Positions 35,061 to 46,790 of a stretch of 64,000 nt of DNA are shown here, in pieces. The stretch comes from Harmonia axyridis (lineage: Eukaryota > Arthropoda > Insecta > Coleoptera > Coccinellidae). Both the position numbers and the translations under genes were made by a program. How positions within the stretch are numbered: position 1 is the stretch's first letter; the number at the start of each line of letters is the position of its first letter. The stretch lies in NCBI RefSeq assembly GCF_914767665.1, contig NC_059504.1, forward strand, positions 4,714,501 through 4,778,500, given 5' to 3'. The notes under the pieces are model-generated. The model saw only the letters and a list, made by a program, of their open reading frames with translations, did no database searches and had not been told where the DNA came from.

Positions 35061-36478
35061 CACCTAAAACGGAGGCGGCTCTGAATTCTAATGGGGTTAA
35101 TAATTTAGTCAGGGGTTTCACGTTTTGGAACGATCTGAACGAAATATTGATTGTGAAGCTTCTATTTTGAAGACTTTATTTTAGTTTTGCATAAAGTTCT
35201 TATTGTGATTATTTACTTACTTACGTCTCATAAAAGAATCGGATATTGAACATTCAAATTTTTTTTTTGTCTCTAAGTCTGTCTGATATATTTTAAAATG
35301 GTTTTGTGTGTTGTCATTAGTTAAAAGTGTTTATTTTCGAAGTTGATCTTGCGATATTGCCATTGATATCGGACAAAGAAATTGTCAAATTGCCAAAATT
35401 CCGCAAAATCCTTATATGTAGATACACATGAATAGACAAGACATTTTTTCCTTCGTGCATCTGCAACAATTTTGGTCTGTGTTAGAACTATTATTTCCGA
35501 AGAAGAAAACAGGGATGTCGTTGACTATATACATAATAATGTGGATGAATGAAGAAGAGCTAGCGAGTAACAGAACGCTGTTTAGAGTTCAACCAATATT
35601 AAATAATTGCCCAAACTGCAACATAACTATAAATATACAAAAATATAGATATAAGAAGAATTCACCAAAGTTGGATAACGGTTAACTGAGCGAAAACCAG
35701 GTTGGTACCTATATCTATCTATCAACTCCAAGAGTAGAAAGAGAAACTCTTAGCACGAATAGCGAATACTACAAGGACGAATGTGTGGAGAATATCAACT
35801 GATGTATAGATTGCACTACTTCCTCTGTTTGTCTAAGAATAATACCACCAGTGGCTGCGCTAACTGTATCATCTACAAATGGCTAGGAACCTTAATCATC
35901 AATGTTCTACACATAATATGGAATTATTGGTTTGCGAACCAATGGTTCTCAAGACCACTTTCAATATTCCACATTCTAACAGATTTTTTTATGAAATTCT
36001 AAGGTCTTTTCATCGAAATTGGTATTTCTCCCATCTCCTTTGGTATTGGATACCCACCTACAGGACTTATTTCCTTTCTAACTCCAAAAACGAGCCCTCA
36101 AAAAAAACTAGGTCAAGAAGGTTTTGTATTCTTGAACTCAAGGTTTACCTTTTTCATGTAATATCATAGGAACAATCTATGTTATGATAAGAAACCAATG
36201 AAATCAACTATGAGAATTCTTCGTATCATTCCAAATTAGTATTGGTAGTGGATGACTTCCATAAGCTAAAACATTGATCTAACATTGTAGGTGGGTGAAA
36301 GTAAGCATTCCACCGAAGAATGCCAATTAGATTTCAGAAATCTTTACCAGGATGATGATTATGATGAATTGTATATCTTGAATGTGTCGACATATTGTCA
36401 TATAGCCTATTGCATTCAATTGGTGAAATATGCTTATTATTCTTAATATGTCATAGACTATTCAGATGTTAAAATAGT
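35061..36478. other. no recognisable gene
   Basis: ORFs of 70-96 codons (35428-36169) show no motif and overlap in different frames. Confidence 0.35.
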
Positions 36479-36892
36479 TATTTATAATACAAGTGCAGAA
36501 GGCATTGATATTCTTCCACGAGTTCAAAATTCAAAAACGAGCCACGAAGTGGCGAGTTTTGGAATGAACGAGTGGTAGAATGAGCCTTCTGTACGAGTAT
36601 TATACATTATTTTCTCTAATTCATTGCATTTTCATTGAAATTAATGAAATATTTCCATAAATATAATTTAGTGATTTTTGCATTGAAAAATGTTGGTTGG
36701 CAGAACTGATTTCTTTAAGGCAAATTGATGAATTGACAGATAAAGCCGTGGCGGAAAGTTCGGAGTACCAATATAGAATAATAAAATATAACCATGAAAA
36801 CTGTGCGTTTCTGATATATTCTCGCACGATTTTGTTCTTCAAGATGTGGAAGAATGAACGGAATAACCACAGAATTAGAGAAAAAAAATGTT
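36479..36892 (+). repeat. repeat family B, single copy
   Basis: It starts with a 125-bp imperfect palindrome (ATAATACAAGTGCAGAAGGC ... GCCTTCTGTACGAGTATTAT with ACGAGCCACGAAGTGGCGAG at its centre). About 290 bp follow, ending AACCACAGAATTAGAGAAAA. A 64-codon open frame (LISLRQIDELTDKAVAESSE...) is kept in the two other copies at 53844-54632. No known protein family was recognised. Confidence 0.75.
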
Positions 36893-37059
36893 CTATTCGC
36901 ATGTGCTGATCTTGTTTCAGATAAGTTCCTACAGATTTTTCGTTTATTCCGCTACTATTTCTGAACTGGCTTGGTTTTGATGACTGAAACAAATAATAAA
37001 GGAAATAAAAAAATTTAAAGAAGATAAAACTCAAAGATAAAATTTTCAAGTCTTGGGAG

Positions 37060-37679
37060 CTCGGTGTGGACCTATTTTAGGCAAGAATACTGGGACAGAC
37101 TGACCTTGTCTCTATTCAGGAAATATTTTGATACGTCCGGACCACCTCCCTAGGTCACCCAACAGGACAAAAACCAACATGTCTCTAGATAAAAACTCGA
37201 CACGTTCTGGGATCAAAAACGCCGCATTACAATTATGAATGCCAATATATCCAGAAATTGACAACAAATTATGGTCCTTTGTGCTGACCGTTCGTCTGTC
37301 ATCAATTAAAGACTGGAGAGCTGGTTCTTCGGAACCGGTAGCTGAGGCCAGTTATGATTTAACGTGCAGGCTACAAGATGAGCTGTCGCCCGGGCATTCT
37401 CACGAGCTTTTTACTTGACAGATTGGCATCTTCGCGATGACAAACGCAATTAGCACTGGTGTGGTTTGTGCTTTTTCACTTGTTTCTATCGTTTCGAGGG
37501 GATTTTTGCCAATTAGTTGGCTGTGAAACTATCGGCGTCTAGCGATATTAGCTGCAATATCTTCTGATGACATGAGACTAATAGCTCACATGTCAGAATA
37601 AGGCGATCATAAATGTCAAATGATTGTCATTACTGATTTCATGTTACTTTAATTAAAAACGTCGTTTTTACTGATCCGA
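37060..37679. promoter_or_regulatory. GC-elevated, repeat-free block; candidate regulatory DNA
   Basis: 37060-37560 is less AT-rich than its flanks and carries TGTGGTTTG (about 37461), the Runx/Runt core, next to a CAATTAG homeodomain-type site. Both are short motifs and may be chance. Confidence 0.25.
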
Positions 37680-38160
37680 AATACATTACTAGTATTAAGC
37701 AATACTTTGACACTACGAGAGCCAAGAAGTATCTGGATCTCCTCAAGGATTTACTACACTTCCTCACAGGGCATCGTCGCCGTAGGAAACACCATTACAA
37801 CAGCAATACTTTGACACTACGAGAGCCAGGAAGTATCTGGATCTCCTCAAGAACTTACTACACTTCCTCACTGGATCCCTCACAGGGCATTGTCGCCTTA
37901 GGAAACACCTCATGAGAATGGGTCTAGCAGAAAATGAGGAGGAAGAAACTCCGGATCACCTGGTGACGGAATGCCTCGCCATCACTAGCCAACGCAAAAT
38001 CTGCTTTGGACAAGAAACTGTAGAAGTGAGGATTTAGCTTCGTTGAAGCAATCTCAGATTCTGGAGTTCATGAGAACTCTGGAACTGGAAGGCGAGCTGT
38101 AGATCACGTTATGGAGAGAATAGCTCTGATGGAGGCACAATAGATCATTAGGTCGCAGTG
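37680..38160 (+). pseudogene. non-LTR retrotransposon 3' end, second copy with internal tandem duplication
   Basis: Same element as 1-918: GGAAACACCTCATG, GAGGAAGAAACTCCGGATCA CC, GGTGACGGAATGCCTCGCCA and the 3' UTR TAGCTCTGATGGAGGCACAA. An approximately 100-bp segment (ACTTTGACACTACGAGAGCC ... GTAGGAAACACC) is repeated at 37700-37796 and 37802-37905. A deletion removes the CxxC half of the C-terminal finger, and the frame is broken. Confidence 0.75.
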
Positions 38161-38279
38161 AAACGGAACCTCCTCAATTAATCTCAAATCTTAAGCAACA
38201 TTAAGAAAGAAATCAGGAAATATTTCGATGACATTTAGAATCTTTATATAGACTTAACATACTTATACCTTCAAGATTG

Positions 38280-38420
38280 CTACATGTACTCCTCTAGCTC
38301 TTCGATACCTTTTCTATATAAAAATTCGCCTTTGTTTCTGGAATAGGCTTCAATATCAACAATCACTTCTTCATTAGAGCCTAATTTCTTTCTTTGGATC
38401 ACCTTTTAGCCGTTGTTGTC
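38280..38420 (-). pseudogene. mariner transposase C-terminal remnant
   Basis: The minus strand reads KKLGSNEEVIVDIEAYSRNK, then GEFLYRKGIEELEE. This is the end of a mariner transposase (GKKFxSNEEVIAxxEAYF...GIEKLEERW). About 45 codons remain, cut off before the terminal CIxLxGxYVE. Same type as 20565-20890. Confidence 0.65.
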
Positions 38421-39699
38421 GATGAAACTGAGTCAGAAATTCTTTCTGATTTAAGAGCTAGCTTTTTGTTCTGCCTAAGCCTTTTTATCGTTATTTCATA
38501 ACTAACCTGAGATGTCTAAAACACTGATGAGCTCACTTACTCTTGAAAAACTTCAAGATTAAAGAGGCGACTTTTGAAGGGATCAGCCTTCTTAGATCAC
38601 TTGATTTCGGAATTTTTGGCGCTCACGCCGTCTTTTAGTCAATGTTGTTTTGAGGTTGACTCAACAAGAAACCATTTGAATTATGATAATTTAGACTTTT
38701 GGCAGAACTAATGGAAATTTTAAAATAATGATGTTGGTCAACACTTCATATAGCCCCCTTCAAAGAAGAAAAGGGTAAAATAGCTTGAGTCGCCAAAACT
38801 ATCTTGAACAAGATCTAATCAGTGAAAACAAATAGAAATTAGTATTACAGACGTCTTAAACTAGCCTTCAATTTAACCCAATGGTTTTTTTTTTGAGTCA
38901 TTGGGAGAACAAAAACTCAGATTGTTATACCTAATTCCGAAGTCGTGGAGGAGATTTGGTTCATTAACCTTGACAATTTCAACTCTCTGTGGAAACGATA
39001 GATGAACATCAGTTACAAGCTTGTAGAAACTGTTGGGGAATATCATTGTACTAACTATTCAAGAAATTAGTAATTGAGGAAAAAATATACATTACAATTT
39101 ACAATGTAAAGCATTGAAACTAAAAACATAACGAATTGAGCGTACATTTGAAGGTAGAAGTCAAAAGACAAAAGAACAAAGAGTCCAAAAAAAAAAATCT
39201 CAAACGCGAGTGTACATCTGGTTGACCGTTTCACGTTGCATAAATCATGAAATGAAATGTGTGTGGGTTCCATCAAATGAATGATGATGCATTGAAGCCC
39301 CTGAACGTTCTCATGATTATAAATGACTTATAATGTACTGTGCTGAATTAATGATTATCATTTCGTAGACACGTAATTGTTCTTATATACATAATTTGGA
39401 CAGAGTGACCCAACTTTTTGAATATAAATCAATAGATACATATGTATAATAGTCTTTGTTCAGCCCTAATTTGTTTTGTTTTACATACGCTGGCTACAGT
39501 GATGAACGGTGTCACGGATAGTTGGGCACCCAATTTTGGGTTCTTTCAGAAGTGACGAAGCAACAAAAGTCATTATATGTTCAGGAATATCATGAAACCC
39601 ATCCTTGATATGAAACAAAAAATAACCGACAATCGTAATTAATTTTTTTTCGAAAGATCCATAATTCAAACTTCATAGAATCAAGTACCTGCCTCGGTA
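38421..39699. other. no recognisable gene
   Basis: Nothing coding recognised. Confidence 0.4.
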
Positions 39700-40012
39700 C
39701 CTGTAATGTTCATGTGTTATTTTTAATGGACCTTTTTGGGGTAAGCCCAACTTTCCCTGTATGGATTTCCAATTGGTCTCTGTCTGCTTATTTCGCTCCT
39801 TGCATTGCATTGTCTCATTCGTTCCAATTAAGTTACTGTCTGTTTTTTTATTATCTTTTCTATTTTCGAGTCGTTTACTATCTGTTGGTTGCTTACGTAC
39901 CATGGAGCTCTTATGTTCAGTCTAATTCCTTCTTTATTCAACTTATTCAACTTTATATTACTTAGTGAACTGTATGTCTGTTTAATTTGGTGAATAAATT
40001 ATTATTATTATT
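39700..40012 (+). mobile_element. possible non-LTR retrotransposon 3' tail
   Basis: Ends in TTTAATTTGGTGAATAAATT followed by ATTATTATTATTG, a TTA-type microsatellite tail common at LINE 3' ends. The 83-codon frame inside is hydrophobic and unrecognised. Only the tail supports the call. Confidence 0.35.
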
Positions 40013-40439
40013 GTTTCATTCTGAATATGTGCTTCCTGTATTTGATATTTTCGGCTTACTTTTATCTTCATATACTTTGTTTTCCAAAGGGATATTATTT
40101 TTTCATCTCCGAACATTTGTTATGTTTTCTTTTCAATTGTTTGATGAAACATTTCTTTGGATAATGATGATGTTTGTCTTCTTCCATTCGATTATCTCTC
40201 CTGGTATAATAATATCTTCATGTTTCTCTCTGTTTGTATTGTTTTCATTGAAAAGAATAATAATAAGCTGACATATTCATATTAAAAAACTCCATCTTCA
40301 TCCAAACAAAAACTTTTTCTTCCTTCCTCTTCACCAAAAGTTGACGACATATATCGAGACATATATAATATAATTATATCTGAAATCAAGAAAGGAAAGA
40401 AGCAGAAAATCTTTATAAATGTAATAGTTTCCATTATAT
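40013..40439. other. no recognisable gene
   Basis: A 94-codon Phe/Leu-rich frame (39987-40271) reads T-rich DNA and is not convincing. Confidence 0.35.
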
Positions 40440-41190
40440 TGATTTGATGTTAGCGAACCATTCTAAAAAAGAATCTGAAACTGAATGGATAGCTTGGAAA
40501 CCACCATGAAATTTATAAATTGGACAAGTATTTACCCAGTGGTCAATGATTTCTTTTACACCATACTCACATAGTGGACTATCAATAGAATGTCATTTGA
40601 AGAGCATACTATTACAACGACCATGACCAGTCCTAAGTCGATTTGAGATACACCAAGTTTTCCTAGGAATATTGAAACCTGGAACTTTCTCTAAAGAATC
40701 AATGATTAGACATTACAAGAACTCCATTCCGAACGCCAAATGTCTTCGTCACTTCCATCAGATTGAAGGAAGGTATTAATCCATGAAGGTTTGCGAGACT
40801 TTAATCTGGCAGTTCTAGTATCTGCTAAGTAAGTTACAATTGGAAATAAGTTCGGGTAGAAATGGAATTTATCCCAAGATTCCTTGACTGAGATCTGGCT
40901 ACGAATATGATGCGGAAATATATGTGATAGCACTGGTCACCAACGTAAAGGTGTAGATCTAATAGTTCCACTGATAATTCTCATAGAAACGTTAAGCTGT
41001 GCATCAATTTTATGAATATGAGCACTATTGAACCAAATATTACAACAGTATTCAGGAGTAGAAAAAACCAAAGCCAAAGCTGTACGAAGAGTGCTGGCAT
41101 CAGCATCCCATAAAAAAAAAGAAATATACAAACAGTAGGGGACTTACTACAGAACCTTGTGGTACTCCTCATTTAATGATCTTTGGTTTG
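40440..41190 (-). pseudogene. non-LTR retrotransposon reverse transcriptase relic
   Basis: Read on the minus strand, the order is: GVPQGSVVSPLLFV (RT motif with the PQG of the B box), a large deletion, then STPEYCCNIWFNSAHIHKID and MRIISGTIRSTPLRWLPVL. Next come HIRSQ...RLKSRKPSW, IPRKTWCISNRLRTGHGRCN and SPLCEYGVKEIIDHWVNTCP. This is the RT thumb-to-C-terminus of a jockey/CR1-like LINE. The YxDD box and most of the palm are deleted, and several stops and frameshifts occur. Orientation is opposite to the RNase H-bearing LINE copies, and it is a different family. Confidence 0.75.
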
Positions 41191-42237
41191 ACGGTTATCC
41201 AACCAAAATAGGTATCACGAAATGTGTTTCAAGTTAGGTAGAGACTAGCTAGCCGGTAGATCTATTGATTTGGTAGTTTTGAGGTAAATCAGAACATAAT
41301 TCGGCGAATTTTATGATGAAAAACAAATATCGACGCGTCGATGTCTACCTGTTTAGTAGTTCCCTGAAAACGTTTCAGAATCGCATCGTCTAACGAATGA
41401 CTCATAGAAATATCTCGCATCCATTGACGTTCTCGTCTTCCTCATAGATACCTTCGAGTAGATAGAGAGAATGGCAGTCCGCAAACTGCTTTTTGCAACT
41501 GCCAAGTCCCGTGTCTTCGCAACATCGGACCCTGTTAACAAGCAACCATTTGATTAGAATTACGTTGGAATCAAACAAGATTTATACCATCGTACCCGTA
41601 CTATTAAATCTAAATAGACGGCATAAGTTTATTAATTGAAAATTATTACCTTATTTCACGGTAGATGGAAATGTCGAACATGCAGTATATTAAGCTGTTA
41701 TTTATAGGTTGTCACTTAATTTATGCCTTGCCGAAGCCGTAAAAATTTGACTTTTGCTTCCTGTGTCAATTCGCTGTGTATAACTCGCTTATGTAAATGA
41801 TGGATGTCATTACTGCGTCGAAATAATAAAAGTTATCTGGTTTGATAAGTTGGTGGTTTGTGTTGAGGGTAATTGAGCGTTAAAACTACAACCCGCAGCT
41901 CAATATCGTCCTAATTTAATATAGATGTGGCCATCCTGTGTTGTTGAAAGGCGCTCCCTGGTTTTTATCAGCTATAAATTTTAATTTGGGGTCTATAAAA
42001 AATTGTGTTGGACAAATTAGACGCAATTATATATTTGTGACACGGCAATGACTTTTGGCTCATACTGTACGTCTTCGTTTTTTTGTGACACACGTGTGGA
42101 ACATGCCACTATTTCAGAAAAGTACCAGGTTTTGGTCAATATAGCAAAAAATTTGTATTTTTCGTCAGAAACGTCGAAAAATATCGACTTGTTTATTGCA
42201 TGCCAGTTGAAGTTTGTTTGCATAGACGCATATAGTA
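41191..42237. other. no recognisable gene
   Basis: A 62-codon minus frame at 41353-41541 has no motif; 41730-41990 is slightly GC-richer. Confidence 0.35.
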
Positions 42238-42805
42238 ATAAACATAGATAGAGGGAGAATACGCAATTTTTACGCGTCCCCAACATTTTTAGATTACGTT
42301 GTCGGAATGTGTTATATTTTCAAATCCACAATTTTACTATATCGTTATGAATGTATATTATATTGAATGAAATATATTTATTTGAGTGATTCCCGATTAA
42401 ATATGCAAATTTGAATATTTGTAATCCGATATTTTTCCAAATTGTCGAATTTATAATAAGTAGAATATTTATTATTTTCAGTACTGAAATCCAAGGTTTG
42501 GTAACTTTTGCTCTCCTAGTGTCATCGGTTGTATCAAGTCGTTAAGCGCGCTTGAAGTTTGTTTTCTGAATTTCTGATTTATTCAGGTATTCATTTCAAA
42601 ATATTTTGAGTTAATATGAAACGTTTATTCACTTTGGGACATAAGAAGTGCGTTCTTTGTGGAGAAACTCGCGAGTTGAGTGAAATATCGCATCACTGAT
42701 ATGTTTTCATTTCCGCGCGCTTCATGTCAAATTTGATTGTTCATGTTGGGGACAAAATTTGCTCACTGAAAATTAAATATGCTTTCTCTATCTATGCTTA
42801 TTATT
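42238..42805 (+). mobile_element. MITE family A, full-length copy 5
   Basis: The ends AGTAATAAACATAGATAGAG and (complement) AATAATAAGCATAGATAGAG are inverted. The interior carries paired TCCCCAACATT / CATGTTGGGGACA blocks near both ends. It is 568 bp and non-coding. It is the best reference for the partial copies at 1895, 30146 and 31705. Confidence 0.8.
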
Positions 42806-43563
42806 TATTCTTTCGGCAGAATATTGTCTTGAGTTTTCATGAAACACCAACCACTGCTGAATTATTAAAACAAATTTTTATTTCGGTAGAGAATACCTAT
42901 GCGTACTCTTTAAAATGTCTTAATTCAAAATATTACCCGTCGAAGACTTCTACTACGATGTACTCTGAAAAAATTCCGACCTATAATACTATTCTTCCAT
43001 AGATACTCCCCAAAAAAAAGACAATCCATTTATAAAAAATTGTCCGTGAATAATTGCATTCGAAAGTTAACCTTTCTACTCGAAAATTCGAACAGTCGTA
43101 AATTACAATGTTTACATTTTATGACGTGTTCGAACGCCTCTGAGCCAATATACCCATTGTTGTTGGGATGTCCGCAAGAGAAATTCTACTATTATCGGAA
43201 ACGCACAATGAGTAACCCACCATAAAATATCGACAAATTGTAGAAACATTCGCATTCATATTTCATACACGCACAGAGACCTGAAATAGGGAAACAGGTG
43301 TTCAAATTTTTGAGTTCTACGCAAATAATAATTTTTGTGAATGGTGTCCATCACTACAGGCCCTGTGCCTTCAGGTAGAAATGAATTTAGGTATTTTGTA
43401 TATTTTTATGAATAATTTTGAAGACTTTGGAATGTGGGTCAAAAGGATATTCCAAAATGTTTTTACCTTTTTTAGCTTAAAGAAATATTCACCTGTTATT
43501 CCAGATCTTTCATCATATTCTAGAAAAGATGTATATATAACTAAAATGCTTCCCGCAGATATA
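42806..43563. other. no recognisable gene
   Basis: AT-rich; short motif-free frames only. Confidence 0.4.
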
Positions 43564-43921
43564 CAGGATGTCCCAAAATCGATACTCATTGGAAGCATAT
43601 CGAGAACTATAAGACTTAGGAAAAATCTTCAAGAAAATAAGAATCTACTGTATAATTGTAATCAAGTAAACTCCAAATATTATTGAAAAAAAAAATGATT
43701 TAGAATCTTTGGAATATCTCGAACAGAAACCAAGATATAGCGAAATATTAGAAATAGTAATTTTTCAGAAACGTCCTGTAACTCAAGAACGAATCAAGAT
43801 AACTCTGATCTGCTTTCTGATATTATTTCAAGTTAAAGAGATTGGGGGTCCTTGAAGATTTTTTTCAACGTCTTATAATTCTCGAGGCGCTTTCAGTGAT
43901 CATCGAATCTGGGACACCCTG
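43564..43921. mobile_element. TA-flanked MITE, CAGGRTGTCCCA ends
   Basis: The left end TA-CAGGATGTCCCAAAATCGA and right end TCGAATCTGGGACACCCTG-TA are inverted copies over about 19 bp, flanked by TA. It is 358 bp and non-coding, with the same end class as 7277-7872 but a different interior. Confidence 0.65.
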
Positions 43922-44777
43922 TACATGATTGGTAGATCAATAAATTCGGTTGATCCATGTTATAGTCACTAAACCGATAGGTCAATAAAACTGATGGATT
44001 CACACATCAAATCTTCCTTTTTGTAATTTACTATGATGTAGAAATATGGGTATATATTGGACTTGCTTTCAAAAAAGAAATTTCCAACCAATTATGGTTT
44101 AGTTGCCATTCTTTGGACGCTGCTTTCTGTCTATTTTTTGTAGTTCTTCAAGTGTCTGTCGAAATATTAACATTTTTGTTAAGAGAGAACTCGAGAACTC
44201 ATCAATCGACAATATAAAGTAGTACAACATAGTTGTAAAATGTTCAGAATTCTCCGCAATGATTTTCAGCTGTCCTTGATTGAATTAGACGAATATTCCT
44301 ACCGATTTGTCACGAATAATGTGTCAAAATATCCGTTATGGATTTTCTCCCAGCGTGATACTACGAATGATACAATTTGAATCAAAACTTGTACAAAAAA
44401 TTAATCCTCGGCGACAAAAGAAACACGACCCTAAAAGAGGCATATTTATTCAATATTATGAACGCAGCACTTGGATAATCTCTCAGGGCACAAAGGTCGT
44501 GAGCACGGTTGGCAATGCTTGAATCCAGCTGTCTCCAAATTGCCTCATATAAACTTGTATTTAAGGCATTTATTCCTCACCGCAGGGGGCATCAAATGAT
44601 GACATATTTTGAGGTTTTTCTTTCATTGTTCACAGTTTGGTGCATTTGGTTCATTATCTCGAATGATGAATCGTTGGAATCCAAGAATTTGTGTCGTAGC
44701 TAGACAAAAATCTCGAAAAAAAATTTCGTCAGGTACACATCAATTATTTCATCGAGAATAAATACTTATGAAATGTA
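43922..44777. other. no recognisable gene
   Basis: ORFs of 64-71 codons (44307-44703) have no motif. Confidence 0.35.
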
Positions 44778-45708
44778 ACGGGTGTTTTTTTTCGAGGTAT
44801 ATAACTTTAAGTTGGCATAACTATTCGAGATGGCGACCGATTTAACAGTTGTCAAGTGATTTATTCTCAGTTTGGTTTGGCAATTCATCATGAATAGACT
44901 CACGCCTGATCAACGCTTGCAAGTAGTGCAATTTTATCTCGAAAATAATGGTTCTGTGCGGAATACGTATCGCGCACTACGTCCATTTTATTTTGTTTAG
45001 CGATGAAGCGCACTTCTGGTTGAATGGCTACGTCAACAAACAAAACTGACGCATTTTAAGTGAAGCTAATCCTCAAGTGTATGTCGAAACACCGTTACAT
45101 CCAGAAAAACTGACTGTTTGGTGCGCTTTATGGGCTGGTGGAATCATTGGTCCGTACTTCTTCAAAAACGATGATGGCCAGACCGTTACAGTCAAAGGTG
45201 ATCGGTATAGAGCCATGATTACTATTTTTTTCATTCCTGAATTGAACAACCATGATGTCCAGGAGCTGTGGTTCCAACAAGACGGCGCAACATGTCACAC
45301 AGCTCGTGCCACAATCGATTTATTGAAAGACACGTTTGGTGACCGCCTAATTTCACGTTTTGGACCTGTGAATTGGCCTCTAAGATCTTGTGATTTAACA
45401 CCGCTAGACTACTTTCTGTGGGGCTATGTAAAGTCATTGGTCTATGCGGATAAGCCACAAACCCTTGAGCATTTGGAAGACAACATTCGCCGTGTTTTTG
45501 CCGATATACGGCCACAAATGTTGGAAAAAGTCATCGAAAATTGGACGTCCAGATTGGACTACATCCGAGCCAGCCGTGGCGGTCATATGCCAGAAATCAT
45601 ATTTAAAATGTAATGCCACAAGATTATCTTGCGGATAAATAAAATTCATGTCAATCCATCGTTGTTTTATTGCAATTTAAAGTTCTATAGCTCTAAAAAA
45701 ACACCCTT
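44778..45708 (+). mobile_element. DD41D mariner, defective copy 2
   Basis: TA at both sides. The ends ACGGGTGTTTTTTTTCGAGG and (complement) AAAGGGTGTTTTTTTAGAGC open terminal repeats of about 30 bp that continue TATA(T/G)AACTTTAA. It is 931 bp and the best-preserved copy in the window apart from the internal deletion. Confidence 0.9.
44890..45613 (+). pseudogene. mariner DD41D transposase, internally deleted
   Basis: The ATG at 44890 opens MNRLTPDQRLQVVQFYLENN, running to RALRPFYF, where the shared deletion fuses it out of frame to the catalytic core. A stop also replaces Cys/Trp-region codons just after GYVNKQN. From 45077 the core is one open frame to GGHMPEIIFKM, with D in WFQQDGATCHTA and D in DLTPLDYFLWG 41 residues apart. 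The first Asp (DEAHFWLNG) lies before the stop. Missing: most of the paired HTH DNA-binding domain. It could be mobilised only in trans. Confidence 0.85.
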
Positions 45709-46019
45709 TACAACAAGGAACATTTTTGAAGCAACAACTAATTTTTTCCTTGAGAACATTCATTCGAGCAAAAATCAAAGATGGTAAAAGAGGGGGCCAA
45801 AGCGAATAGATAAAGGAATATAATAAACCTAGGACTTAGACGTGCTCGTTGTGTAATAAAAGTAATAATCTTGAAAGCGATAATGAACCGTAAAAGGCTC
45901 CGATTTTTTTTTGTCGTGACGATTTCAAAGAAAAGTGAAATGATTTTTTGTTAATTTTTATGGAAAAATTTTCGTCTTGACAAAAATTCTTCAATTTTAT
46001 ATTTTGGAAATCTTGAAGG
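45709..46019. other. no recognisable gene
   Basis: AT-rich flank. Confidence 0.4.
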
Positions 46020-46460
46020 GAGGAGGGATAATTACCCCCTGTATCTCTCCGACATCTACGTCCTTAGATGGCTTAACCTTTAGACTCATAAATTGCACCC
46101 GCAACGAGCTGAGGAGGCGTAGCAACGAGCACCGGGACGCCACCTTGTGGCGAGGTGGTGAACCAATGTTAACTTTGCAAATATGAAATGCAAAACGCCT
46201 CCGGCGCCTCGCCAGCTGGCTAATATTTCCCTTCATAAGACCGCAGCGTGAAGGAGAGGCACGTATTTCTCTGTGGCGGGCGACAATATTGGTATAAGAG
46301 ATTTCCCAGAGAGGAGGAAATTGTGGGTCCTGATTTTCCGGTAGGTAGGACGTTGAATATTGATAATTACAGGACGAAAATGCGTTTGTTGCCGCGGGTT
46401 GTAAGGGAAAATTGTTTGTCTGTGCTGGCAAGGATCTTGATGATTAGGAGAACATAGAAG
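46020..46460. promoter_or_regulatory. GC-elevated, repeat-free block with a 144-codon minus frame
   Basis: GC rises sharply for about 440 bp. The minus frame 45997-46431 is the longest unexplained ORF here (144 codons) but has Arg/Ser/Pro-rich composition, no domain and a plus frame of similar length opposite it. That suggests composition rather than coding. Intronic enhancer or unannotated exon are both possible. Confidence 0.3.
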
Positions 46461-46566
46461 TATCGAACAATAAGGTCATAACGTTCTTGATATTTCAAAG
46501 AATATATAATGTAATAAATGAAATCAATTTCATGGCATTCAGACAAATTTTTCAATTCTGAAAAAA

Positions 46567-46634
46567 ATACCCCTTCGAGCGGGACTCGAACCTGCAACCT
46601 CCGAATTACTAGTCCGATGCTCCAGCTTAACCAA
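46567..46634 (-). pseudogene. tRNA-derived 3' two-thirds, 5' end replaced
   Basis: The minus strand reads ATTGGTTAAGCTGGAGC (D-arm remnant), TCGGA-CTAGTAA-TTCGG (anticodon stem-loop, anticodon AGT), AGGTT, GCAGG-TTCGAGT-CCCGC (T-arm, box B GGTTCGAGTCC), TCGAAGG (acceptor 3' strand), then TTTTTTT. The matching CCTTCGA 5' acceptor strand is missing: the sequence switches to a hAT CTTGA-repeat end at TTGGTTAA. It is either a broken tRNA gene or a tRNA-like SINE head. Confidence 0.6.
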
Positions 46635-46790
46635 TTGACTTGAAAATCAAGCTCGTGAAAAATTACATATTTGAGTTTGACTTGAATTGATTTTAGATAT
46701 TTATTGCGCTTGACTTGATATTAAGCTACTTGATATTACATGAGTTTGATACGCACGAGTCGCATACATATTTCTGCAAGCTCGTTTGAT
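46626..46790 (+). mobile_element. hAT end fragment
   Basis: TTGACTTGAAAATCAAGCTC GTGAAAAATTAC and following CTTGA-rich repeats match the terminal zone of H1-H3 (e.g. 12799-12960), without the outer GGGATTC terminus. Confidence 0.65.

Noticed and set aside
36621..37049. 142-codon minus-strand ORF
   Set aside because: Its first half reads T-rich DNA as Phe/Leu/Tyr and the rest is antisense to repeat family B; no family resemblance.
39714..40271. Two hydrophobic ORFs that resemble membrane proteins
   Set aside because: Hydrophobicity follows from T-rich sequence; frames differ and the region ends in a LINE-like TTA tail.
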